A stretch of DNA of 64,000 nt from the NCBI GenBank assembly GCA_008973525.1, contig WACJ01000120.1:868001-932000 (forward strand), in the 5' to 3' direction. Shown one piece after another: positions 13,201 through 24,600 of this stretch (within the stretch, counting starts at the first letter, position 1; every line of letters starts with the position of its first letter). The notes under the pieces are model-generated. The model saw nothing but the letters and a program-made list of their open reading frames with translations, did not search any database and was not told the origin of the DNA. The position numbers were made by a program, and so were the translations under genes. The stretch is from Stenopsyche tienmushanensis (lineage: Eukaryota > Arthropoda > Insecta > Trichoptera > Stenopsychidae).

Positions 13201-16200
13201 CCCTGATAGATTAGGCATTAAATCAGCAAAAGCATTATATACCGTCACAATATTTGGATGAGAGGGCAAGTGTATTTTTTGTTTACTGAATCTTAAAAAA
13301 AGCATTACGTTTGTTACAAAATATTGTTCGCGTTACATAGAATTTGATACATATTCATTAATATAAGCATACATACAAGGTTTCCCAAAATGATATTTTT
13401 TCATTAACAAGACATACACGCGCTGGTATAGTTTCCTTATACATGGCTCTCAAAATAGCTATAGAACTACTTTGTATATCGTAATTAAACATTATTTTTA
13501 AAGCTAATGGATGAGTGACAGCTTTATTTCCAAAAGTCTCTACAAAAACATCATCTGATTCATTTTTCACTTTAGCTTTATATACAACAGCTGAACATCC
13601 TTTAGCAATAATGCCACCAATTTCCAAATCTTGCAAACCAACTTTCTCATCAGTGAATATTTCATTTGGATCGTTGAAATCGAACTTCCACGGAAATTTG
13701 GAAATTGCTTCCTAGAACAAAAAAAAACACACGCATATTACTAAAAAAATGTCTATCCCACGTTATGCAGGTAATTTTTTCCATGTGCAAAACAATGAAA
13801 ATGTCTTAAATTTAAAATATGCATAAAGTCACTAACACGTAAATCACACAGTACGTTATGCCTTTTGATTTTATAATATTTTCATTGCGTTAAAGGAGTT
13901 ATTACAAAAAGGTACAAAAAGCAATCACTTCCCTAGTATAAAAATCATTTCATGCAAATTATAAGCGAGAAAATTGAAAAAATATACGTCCAAAGAAGAA
14001 ATCAACTATACATGGCCTCGTACAATACAGGCTTAATACAACATGGTTTTAATTTAATGTGGTTGATTAAATATGAAGTGACTTAAAGCGTACAGTATAC
14101 AGAGCAATTAAAATAATTAGTTCAAAAATAACACTATCAAGTTGAAAACCACAAAAGTTAATTCATATTTTTTATTAACCACAAACAGAATATTGTCAGT
14201 AGTCTTTGATATCATTTTATATGATGCCACATATTTGCCACATCAAGCGACTCTCAAACTGTAGACAGGTTTAAGGCGAAATGCAACAAATTTCATTTCA
14301 TATTACATAGCTAAAGACTAAAAATTAAATAAAACATTTATTGCAACTTGACTTCGTGTATGTCATTTAATGAATAATATACAGGGTCTTTCAATAGGAA
14401 CTAAGGGTCCTAAATATTCATAAAATAAATTAATCGAATAACGAATATGAAATTGGTTAAGTATTCAAATATTTTATATATTTATACGTTTTTTCATTTT
14501 ATTCCATACAAACATTTTTTTAAGGAATACGCAAAAATTGGCTTGGAGTTGGTAAGAACTTTTATGAAAAAATCTTGGAGCCCAAAGGGTTAAATCACAG
14601 GTCCATGCGTATAAACCGCAAACGATTGATGGCCTCAAAGTCAACATAACAAATGAACCCACAAATTCAGCCAGATTCCATACGTAATGCCATAAAATAT
14701 ACTTTCGAATAAAATAAAAATTGAGTGGATATCTCAAACACAACTAATTTATTTATGTACGTTTAAAAATCAAGCTGATACAGACGAAATGGATGTAACC
14801 CCTTCCTGTGAATGGATATTGAAGAGGCCCATAGTTCTGCAGTGGACTGTCAGTGGCTGCAATATGATGATGATGAAAAATCGAGCATTCTTATTGAAAG
14901 ACTCAATATATCTTAACAGCTTAACGACCGCATGTTTTTTTAAATTTTTTTGCCGATTTTGGCGATTTTGCAAAAAGAAAGCAAAAAAAACTGCCATTTC
15001 ACTAAATTCACTATATTTCGTAAACCACTTGAGGTATTTTAGTAACCCAATAACTTTTCAATAGAATGGAACGTATGACGTAGGCTCATATAAGAGTCCA
15101 CGGACAGCAACCAAAGTTTTTCAAAGACTCAAATACGAGTCCGCGGCCGTTAAGCTGTTAACACATCATATACGAGAAACAATTTTATTTCTTTATCTTA
15201 TTTTCAAATTTTCTGAACCGTGGAGTCAATAAGCGTTTTATTGTTAAATTCATAAACAATAAACAGAATTCGTTACAGTTTGTGTATTATTACTTATTTT
15301 TGACCCAACAAATATTTTTTATTTCAATGACCATTTTTTATCATAGTATTGTGAGCCGTTGTAAAAAATATATATAGAGTCATAAACAATACTACATTGA
15401 GTTATAAAACTAATGAAAACATATAAATGCATCGTGAAGCATGCTAACAGATGTAGAAATCCTGTGATAAGTGTAAGCCTGCGCGGACATGATACTAAAT
15501 TTTATCTGAATGCAAAAATGTCCATGGACCCATCGGAATAAGTTTCCGAGTGTTAAATTTAAGCGAATCATGTTAACATGTTTGTTATTCAAAGTCGAAG
15601 TGTATCTGATTGGAATAATTATTATTTTAGTGATAAATTAAAAGTGTACATCTTTTAAATATTTCATACAACTCATGAAGTCATCAGTCAATTTTTTTCC
15701 ATGAACACATCTTGCTGCTCAAAATATTAAAAAGTGGAGATTTGGAGATACATCAGACCCACGGTAATCCAGCCCTAGTCTAATCCGAAGCCCCCTGTAG
15801 TCCGACATCCCAATTCAAGTATAGTACATAAATACAATAAGGCTTTGTCAATGTAGAAAATGCAAAAATGTAATTCTGGACTGCCTAAATCATAATTAAT
15901 CGTTTTGTAAGTTGGCAAGTGAGTACGGCATAGGACGTTTCGCAATTTATGATACAAAAAAATAGAACCGTGAGAACATTCTAAAATTTAACTCCACTAT
16001 TGATTGTGGGCCTGGCAAAAGGCAAATTTTCAAGAAAGCTAAAAATCCAGAGGTGAAGGAAACTTTGTACATGTGGTTTCTTCAAGAAATAAACAGACAT
16101 ACACCTCTTTCTAGAGGCTTATATTGACCCTGAAAACAAAGTTTGTTTTACAAGAATATACCAAAAAAGACTTTGAAGCTAGCAAGTGAGAGTTAAATAA

Positions 16201-17462
16201 AAACTCATTATGGAATACGTTTGATGCTAGGTACTGTTATGGCCATTATGACATTAATTCTATAATATGAAGCCATGTATTGTCTATGAATATCTCACCG
16301 TTTTCATTTATTTTAGGATTACAAGTACTCCTAAACAAAAAAATCCAAGCTACAAGGTGTCAGTAATACTCTATAGCAGTGTTCCCCAATCTTTTTACAC
16401 CTGCAGACCGATAAAAAAAAAGGAAAATTTTTTGCAAACCACTACTACTGAAATAAAAATGGAGTTTCTTGAAATTGGATATACTGTTTGAAGGCGGAGT
16501 CTCTGTGACCCGGCACCAGGCCGAGAACCACCAGTTGAGGAACACTGCTCTATAGAGCAGTGTTCCTCAACTAGTGTTGAGGACGTACTCAAATGACGTA
16601 CTATAGTACGACAAATTGGAGAATCTAACACTTCCTTACAAAACGTTTGTCAGATTACTGCGGGTCTACTGTAAACAAAATATTATCTACTGTAAATCAA
16701 AATATTTATCTCCAAAACAACAACTGATGCGATCAATTACCCATTCAAACAAACATTGTGTTTATCGATTAAAATTTAAATAGTTATCCATTTGTTTTTA
16801 GAATAAGCATAATAAAATTTCATAAGCTTACCCTTATTTCCATACAAAGTATTTCTTGTTCGTCATCCTTAGATACCAAACCATTCCCTGCTGAAATTGT
16901 TAAGCCTATTAATGCAAATAGAGGGACTGAATCTCCATGGAAAAATCTGAAATGTAATAAAAAATTGATTATAAAACCTAAATTACTGTTATTTCAATCT
17001 AAATGCAAGTATTTCTTTAAAAAAAAACCACTATATAAAAATATTTGCTATACAATAAAAATCTCCAATGATCTAAATAAAGTGACATGTGATATTATAT
17101 AATTAACAAAAAATAAATACAATTAGGATCGTATATGAAACAGAAATAAATCTGATTGATGTATTCAAATTGATATACCTTCTGGTAATACGCCGTCGCA
17201 GCTCAGACGCGACATTGCTCGAGATCCTCGAAAACGCATTCTCAATTAAAACTCTTCGAGCCTGACTACCTACAGTAGAGCTGACTGTTTTTAATGTCGA
17301 GATCTGCGCGTTAGACTGCGCCTCATTATTAAGATGGCGACGTCTGAGAACGACGTTCTGTGTGTTGTTGTCCAAAATATTGAATCTTCGTACTCTAACA
17401 AAGTTCTGGATAAAATACAGCGCATTTTTTGATAGGCGGATGGAAAAATATTTGATTGACAT
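10231..17462 (-). CDS. Pink1: PINK1 serine/threonine kinase, complete, 10 exons
   Basis: PTEN-induced kinase 1, the mitochondrial kinase that phosphorylates ubiquitin and Parkin on depolarised mitochondria (family knowledge). Coding exons, all GT-AG with continuous frame: 17179-17462, 16832-16946, 13377-13711, 13112-13285, 12914-13036, 11677-11828, 11154-11321, 10716-10828, 10504-10599, 10231-10437. The product is 588 aa, against 581 in human. The N-terminus is rich in Arg and nearly free of acids, fitting a mitochondrial targeting sequence; a hydrophobic stretch ([11 protein letters not shown]) lies at about 105-117. Kinase motifs are intact: glycine loop [14 protein letters not shown] lysine at about 205, HRDLKSDN with Asp at about 345, DFG at about 371-373, APE at about 402-404. 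The PINK1-type insert before the hinge ([15 protein letters not shown]) and the C-terminal extension ([21 protein letters not shown]) are present. The start is the first Met of the open frame. Introns 2 and 5 are swollen by transposon debris. Divergent from the zinc-finger gene. Confidence 0.97.
12105..12250 (+). mobile_element. Solitary piggyBac terminus in PINK1 intron 5
   Basis: TTAA at 12101-12104 is followed by CCCTTTGCACTCGAGC. The next 140 bases closely match the reverse complement of the right end of the element at 35878-36817 (shared TTTATTTAGGTTTGGCCTAA and CTCCTGGCCTTTTGT). The match stops near 12250, where a Mutator-like fragment begins, so the element is truncated. Confidence 0.8.
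12250..12725 (+). pseudogene. Mutator-like transposon fragment in PINK1 intron 5
   Basis: Plus-strand reading contains a block related to QHDNYP...WCKWQKAVA, then [20 protein letters not shown] and a hydrophobic block [16 protein letters not shown]. This matches proteins I remember from insects and cnidarians carrying a Mutator-like transposase domain (QNANESFN type). That assignment is from memory and should be tested by search. Internal deletions and frame changes show it is dead. Other copies lie at 22600-23105 and 25300-26005. Confidence 0.6.
14560..14700 (+). pseudogene. mariner-like transposase C-terminal fragment in PINK1 intron 2
   Basis: Plus strand reads ...[20 protein letters not shown]..., the segment that in Tc1/mariner proteins follows the last catalytic residue (pattern LKS.VY..RP.T...LK..I). 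A closely related piece occurs at 42990-43140 in an MBTPS1 intron. It is frameshifted and short. Confidence 0.65.
14774..14878 (+). mobile_element. RTE-type LINE/SINE 3' end with (ATG)n tail
   Basis: The sequence around TTCTGCAGTGGACTGTCAGT followed by GATGATGATG is the 3' end typical of insect RTE elements and their SINEs, which terminate in short tandem repeats. The reverse complement of the same end is found at 60725-60832. It lies in PINK1 intron 2. Confidence 0.75.
15300..15475 (+). repeat. Dispersed repeat shared with 45190-45365
   Basis: Both copies share, in the same orientation, the series GACCATTT..., ATATTGTGAGC-like, GTAAAAAA, CATTGTGAAGCATGCTAACAGATG-like and GAAATC. No coding signal or terminal structure is visible. 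Confidence 0.6.
16377..16547. mobile_element. hAT-type MITE with perfect 8-bp target duplication
   Basis: The element starts CAGTGTTCCCCAATC and ends TTGAGGAACACTG, imperfect inverted termini. It is flanked on both sides by CTCTATAG (16369-16376 and 16548-16555), an 8-bp target-site duplication as expected for hAT. At 171 bp it is too short to encode a transposase. It lies in PINK1 intron 2. A second CAGTGTTCCTCAACT terminus follows at 16558, facing it. Confidence 0.9.
16533..16572. repeat. Perfect 40-bp palindrome at abutting hAT termini
   Basis: The half-site AGTTGAGGAACACTGCTCTA is followed at once by its exact reverse complement, with no spacer. It joins the right terminus of the MITE at 16377-16547 to an inverted terminus starting at 16558 through the palindromic core CTCTATAGAG. 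It could extrude as a cruciform. Confidence 0.95.
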
Positions 17463-18610
17463 TTTTGGCAGGAACTATCACAACGTCAAGACGAATAATC
17501 ATTCGACAGGAGAGGTTTTCTCCAACTGCGTAGCTACACCTGCCAGGCAATGTGACATTTCTGTAATGCTGCCAGCTCAAAAAATCTAATTCCCTATCGG
17601 ATGTGAAAAAAATTTATAAGAAAATATTTTTATAATTTTATACGGAATATTCGAATAATTTTACAATAAAACAATAAAAATATCTGCATCATACTATTAA
17701 TTTTTTTAACCATTTTGGAATTTTTAGCCTTGTTTTTGTATTTTTTTTAGTGTGAAAGCTTTTTAAAAATAATTGATTAAACATGTTATGTTCCTCTATT
17801 TTTATTACTTATTATTCAATAATTTTCAATGCACTTGTTTTTTTTTGCTTACTATTCATATTTTGCAATAACAAATTTTGTCTCGTATTCAAAATTAATT
17901 GTATATTATTTTTCATATCAATCGTATTTTTTATTAATAAATTTTGCTTATCCTTTAAAATCGTGTGAATTTTATTTTTGCTTAATTTTCATATTTCGTC
18001 ACTTTGTTTTTTATATTGCAAATAGACAATTTTATTGTTTAATTTAAATTGTGTGATAATTTTTTTTTGTTCTTGTTAACTGAATTATCAATTGACTAGT
18101 ATGTTAAAAATAATTAAAAGCTTATCATTGCCAAAATAATGAACGAAACCAAGAAACATCAATTATTATTTAAAAAAAAAATGTACTTGATAAAATTATC
18201 AATATTACCTTATTAACCTTTATAATATTTTTCTTAATCCATTACTGTATTACAATAATATTATTTTTTATATTATATTCCATCGTCGAATACAAATTAG
18301 TATGGTCGTAATTAAAACTGTTGACGTATTTGTTGGTTGGCAACACTGTAAAAGCTTCTAGCTTTTAGGTCGGTGCCTAAGTGCTTTTTTTGTGTCTTAT
18401 TTGCTAATAATTAATCAAAATAAAGAAAAAATACATTTTTTTGAAGCTATATGCAACAATTTATTTGGACGAAGTCGTCAGAGAGCATAATAGGAAGTGC
18501 TGACGTGATTGTTAGGTGGTCAGTTAGGGCGTAACGAGCGTTGATTGATACAGACGCGCCCTTCACGGGGGGTATGGCACAAACACCCTTCAAATAAAAT
18601 TGCTGCCTCA
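17463..18610. promoter_or_regulatory. Divergent intergenic region between PINK1 and the ZAD zinc-finger gene
   Basis: The two coding starts point away from each other across 1148 bases. The middle is extremely AT-rich, and the bases next to the zinc-finger start (about 18465-18610) are richer in GC. I cannot define TATA boxes or transcription starts. Several T-rich open frames here (17783-18047) are compositional. Confidence 0.5.
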
Positions 18611-21600
18611 ATGGCAACGGTAGAAATGGCGTCACCCAGTGTGTGCAGGACGTGCATGAGCGACGCTGCGGACCTGCATTATATATTTTTCGAGCTCAAG
18701 ATCATGGAACGAACCCTCCCCGAGATAATTAATTACGTCGCTGAAATAAAGGTAACATATGCATACACACTGTGCATATGGAATGTGTACATATATGATC
18801 ATTTACATTTTTATTTTCAACTTGCTTTCTGTCAAAAATATTGCTACTGATAAATGGACCTTATTTCTTAAAAAAAAAAAAAAATGGCATATATGCTTTA
18901 AAATATTGCTTCTATGCTATATTCTTTGTAAAATTAAAAATAGAACTACTATTTATCATATTATGTTAATACATTGTACGTAAATTGCTTTGCATATGAA
19001 TTGTTATTGGTTTAACATGGATGTTATTTTTATTTAAATTGTGTCATTGAAAGTTGAGCTATGGAATGAAGACTGCCTGGTAAAATTATAATGATTTCAT
19101 TCATACGATAATAATAGACAAATATAGGATACTCATATCGGAAGTTTGATAATCTGTGACAGTATAGAGGCAGCGACATTGTGACATCGTTTGTGTAATT
19201 ATTCCAATAAAGCGGATTCTTTCTCATTCTGCTTTTTTCATATTGTGGGTAAATAAAATGACAGTCTTTCGTGATAATGTTGTTGCCTATGTTTATAACA
19301 ATTTTTGTGACCCATAAATAAATATTATAAAAAAGTCTTATACCTACTAGTATGATTCTATGTTGTAGCTGCTTATAATAAATATTATATGTACTTAATA
19401 TTGCAATGCTTTGAAGGTATCAAGTTCCCACACCACAACTTTAGCCACGTCTACCGAAACCCTAGCCACCTTGTATCGAAAGTAGACGACGTTAAATCTA
19501 CTTGTTTCTTCTTCTTCTTCTTCTTCTTCTTCTTCAAGTGCCATCTCCTCTTCGAAGGTTGGCTATCATCAGGGCTATCTCCACCTTGGAGACAGCAGCT
19601 CTGAAAAGAGACATTGTGCTCCTCCCGAACCACTGTCTTAGGTTTTTCAGCCACGAGGTGCGTCGTCTTCCGGGTCCCCTTCTTCCTACAATTTTCCCCT
19701 GGATAACAAGCTGCAGAAGCTCGTATCTGTCTCCTCTCATCACATGACCAAAGTACTCTAGTTTTTTGATTTTCAAATTTTCTAATACTTCAAGAGATTT
19801 ATTCATACGCTGCAATATCACGTCGTTCTGAACTCTATCCATCCACGAAACTTTGAGCATTCTTCTGTAAATCCAGAACTCAAATGATTCTATTCGTTTG
19901 GATGTAGCTTCTGTAAGAGTCCATGCTTCTGCACCATAGTAGAGAACGGGAAGTATATAGCAGCGTACTAACCGCATTCGAAGTTCAAGGGATAAATCTT
20001 TTGTAGTCTACTTGTTTACAGTGGCTAATTGGCATATTTTATATGGTTGGGTGTGATGCATCAATTTTTTTATGAAGGTCTAATCCTAAATAAAGCATGT
20101 TTTGTTAGTTTAGCACTTTTTTAATGTGTTACAATTCAGCAGACAATGTCAACAGAACAAGCCACATGTGTGGGTTTTGCATTATCTAGATATTAGGATT
20201 TTAGGTGAATAATCACCTGCGTATATATTTTTTCAAATAAGAAAAATATCGTAATTTTCCATGATTTATACGTATTTATAAAAAAAATAAGTGCTTAGGT
20301 TTAAAAGATACAACCATTTTTTTCAAAGTGTATTTATTTATCACATTTTTATGATTTTTGTGGTTTTTAACCTTTTTGAAGTCACGGTGCACTTTTGATC
20401 ATGGGAAAATTGGCAGTACATCGGAATTAAGAAGTCAAAAAAAAAATGTAAACATAATTATTATTGCATATTTTCCTTATAAGTTAAATTATATAAAAAT
20501 GTTTAACATTGAAAATAAATTTATTTAGTTGATTTTTCCTTAGAAACAATTTTATATTTATACGTGTTTAATTCAAAATATTTGCATTAATATTTGAAGG
20601 CTCTCTTTAGGTGGCAAATCTAAGGGTAAGGGGGGCATTTTTTTCCCTTTGTCCACCCAAAATAACGCCCCTACTTAACATAATGGAATTTATATGATCA
20701 ATCAAAAGTAAATTAATGTGATACCTGAGCTTGTTGGCTTTATCTAAAATATTAGGTCGGATATTTAATTAATCTTTATCGTTTTTTAGTTTTCATATTA
20801 GTTATTGTTGAGAAATCAAGCTCACACAAATACGATGTCGAAAACTGTAAACAAAATTTTCAGTGCCTTCGTGTAAAGAGCCTTCTTAGATTCCTCTTGG
20901 ACAGAAATCTAAAAGTCCTCCATGATCATTTCGGAAAATTTAATTTTTAGAATACGATCAGTCGACAATGAGACTAATTCTTCTTCTTCGGCGTATGAAA
21001 ATTCACAATACGATGTATCAATCGTAGCAAATGGATTTCGTAACCAGTCATAATTTTCTATATTTAAAGAAAGAAAATAATGTGCAATCTTTTCTTCCAA
21101 TAAAGTTAAATGTTCTATTATTGCGGAAACAATTCCCTCGGTAATGTTTTCGTTAAGTGAAGGAAACATGTCTACTTTTTTTCTATTATTCAATTTTTCC
21201 AAATAGTTTTTCCGAAATCCTGTCATTTTGTCAATGGATGTCAAAAGATTCTCGTTTTTTCCTTGAATGCTTGTGCTAACTTTATTTAATAATTAACCTT
21301 TTTGTGAGTACTTACGGAAATATCCGTTTTGACCTTCACTATTCAGAAAGAGCACTCTTGTGCATTGAAGCTCCGAGGCGGACAGAGACAAAGAGAACTT
21401 AGCGCAGTTCGGGAGACTGAGACGGATAGCTTCTTCATATGCATTGCATGATTGTATAGATCGTTAAGTCCAAATTTATCCACTTAAAATGATTTCGATT
21501 TCAAGTGTGTTATTTGTTTATGCAAAGAAACGACCGAATATTGTGTGTTATCGAGAGTGTTTGTTTATTTAACTGCTTGCCGTTCTTCGCTGCGTGTTGA

Positions 21601-24600
21601 ATGAGTCTTTGTCCAATTATCATTTCCTTCTAAAGGAGGAGCACTTGAATCGATTTTTTGTGCATTGTTTATGTAAAGAAATGACGAGTGTTCATGACAA
21701 GTGGCTCTGCCTCGAATTGAAGATTGTCTTGCGCTGATTAGGAGCTGACAGAAAGTAATCGGTGTAAAGCGATTATGACATCAACGACTTCATCGATTTT
21801 AAATTTGCTCATTAACGAAAAGTTTAAAAATATCTGCACTTTAGCACACCAATCATTATTCTGAAGACGTTTTACAAAATTATCCATACATTTCAAAAAA
21901 GATTAACAATTCATTCTTAAATTCTATGAATCGACATAAAACTTTACTCCTAAAAAACTACCTGACTTCAGTGTGAAAAAGCAAACAATCTTACTTAGCT
22001 TCCATAGAAATGCAAAGATTTTTATGTGTTTTTAAAGTACTTGATTTTATGAAATTCACCATATTTACAACATGATCTAGTACAGGTTTTAGTGCTGCTG
22101 GTAATGATTTCGAAACTAAAGATTCTCTATGCAAAAAACAGTGCGTAGTTATAATATTAGGGTTTCTTGTCTTTGCAAGGCTAACAAATCCTTTGATTGA
22201 GGCTACCATTGAAAGAGCACCATCACTACAAATTCCTACACATAACTCCCATGATATTTTAAATTGTTGCCGGAGAAGGGTTAGGTTTGACAATCAACTT
22301 CTCTAAAACCAAATGGATGACATTTGGGAGACTTGATTATTCTGGAGCATATTTGCAGCTAAATGGAGTGGATGTCGAAATGGTTGATCGATTCAAATAC
22401 CTTGGCAGCATCCTAACAAAGGCGCTCGACCCAGATATAGAAGTAAGGTGCCAAATAGAAGTTGCACATGCTGCATTTAATAAAATGAGGGCCTTCTTCT
22501 GCGATGACAATATGAACCTCAAACTCCGACAAAGAACGGTCAAATGCTACATATGCTCAGCTCTTCTGTATAGCTGTGAAACATTAAATCTGAGCCTAGC
22601 GGTTGATCAGCTATTCCAGCACCATATAACATCCCTTCGTCTCCTTCATATGCAAAATTTTGAGCTTGCATCTCTTCTTTTCGAGCTTTCCGAGCTTCCT
22701 TGGTCTCCATTGCGCTGCATCTATTCTGCCGATTGATGAGCTCCTCATCCATTTGCCATGCATAATTCAAGCTCCGCAAGCGAAAAAATACTTGCAACTC
22801 GTTCATCAGCACTACAAGTGCTGAATTCCCTTCGTTGAATAAGGCAACAGCTAAAAATGCCGCAACCTCGATTACTTTAAATACAGAATGTAGGTACTTT
22901 GGAGTCAACCGCCAAAAAGTCAAATTAATCGCATTTGTTCGCATTTTGTGTGTGACTACTTAAACATCTCAGTAATTCATCTTTCGATAAATCTTCATAT
23001 ATCGGTTGAATTGCATTTTGAAGGTCGGGGTGTAATGGAGAAGGGTGCACTTCAGGCTACGGCTTTCTGCCACTTGCACTAGCTGCTATCTCCCTCTGGA
23101 CAGATTATTCTATTGTAAGGTTCTTCAGTTAATACCATTTCTGATGTCCATGCAATTGCAGAATAAGTTTAGTCCTTGTCTGCCAACACCTAAGAGTTGC
23201 ATGACAAACACAATCCTATGATTTCCAGACCGACGAGCAACCAAGGAACACTCAATGAGAGACTTTAAAACACATCCTTACTGCTCTACAGACTGAAGGA
23301 GATTATTTTCAAGATGTTACATCGAAAAAACATCACCTTTTTATTTTCTAATATGAATTTCTAATATGAACTATTAATTGAAAGTTTATGAACTACATTT
23401 CCTAATGTAGAGACAATTCTGAAAATATTTTTTTACTTCTTAAAAGCATCAAAAATGATTTAAGAAATTCCTTATCTCAAATAATATAATTAGGTTATTA
23501 GGTTACGAAAAGTTTACTCGATAAAGCTAAAGCGAGAAAAAATCTGATTTAGTATGTTTTAATATTCAGAAAAAATATTGATTATTGACGTATTTTTATT
23601 TTCAACTGCAGAATCCGCTCCCGTATCAAAACAATCACTTAGCAAATAAAATGAAATCGGTTCAAATACAACGAGCGAATTGATTGTTCCAGATTGTGTT
23701 GGATCTAATACATATTAATTTCATAATATAAAATTATCAGGCTTACGTTATGTTATTCAAAATTACATTACAAAATATATTTGTTAAGAAGAAATGTTGA
23801 TTAAGATTCAAACGTTCATAAGATAAACGAACTATGTGTGCTATAAATAACACAACATGTGGACTGAATTTATCTGAAAACACAAGGCAATCGACAATAA
23901 AAACCGCAATTTAATAATATATGATTGACATTGGAACAGTAATTTGTTTTATCAAATCACAATAAAATTATCACTCGGATGAATATTCATGTTCAAATAG
24001 CATGGTGTTATAATTTTGCCTTTTTTAAATTCTAAATGGAATTGTCGCATTTACATTTTGAATTAAAATTGCATTGAATTCTATCTTCTCAATTTAATAA
24101 TTATTTTGATTGGGCATATTTTACAGTTATACTGATCATTAATCAAATGAACCTATGGTTCATGCTTCTTCATGATTAGTTTTTATTTTTGTATTATGAA
24201 ATCCCATCATAGGATTTATACCGATCTCCATTATCATGAATTTTTATGTGGGATGCTCAGCGCGCATATAGTTATTTTATTCGTTTTTATTTGCACTTGA
24301 CTAGTTTGATCGATTAATTTAATTAACACTAATTTTATTTTTTTAAGGTTGATGAAAATGATGAACTTCCAAATTACATATGCGGCCAATGCATAAATCT
24401 TGCAAAATCTGCCCTTTTATTCAAAGAACAGTGTCAGAGATCTGATGCGACATTTAAAGAAATAATAAGTGTCAATTGCTACACAGAGAAAACTTCTATA
24501 AAGAAAGAAGTTGAACAGTGTGTTGCTGATGTATCTAATTATCATCTTTGTCAAAATAATATCAAGGTTGAGTCTGACATTCAAGACAATTATGGAAGAA

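Noticed and set aside
17783..18047. Overlapping Phe/Ile-rich open frames
   Set aside because: Poly-T/AT composition in the PINK1/zinc-finger intergenic region; both frames are equally hydrophobic and neither resembles a protein.
19451..19654. Frames with poly-Lys or poly-Leu runs
   Set aside because: Translations of the (GAA)n/(CTT)n tail of a LINE.
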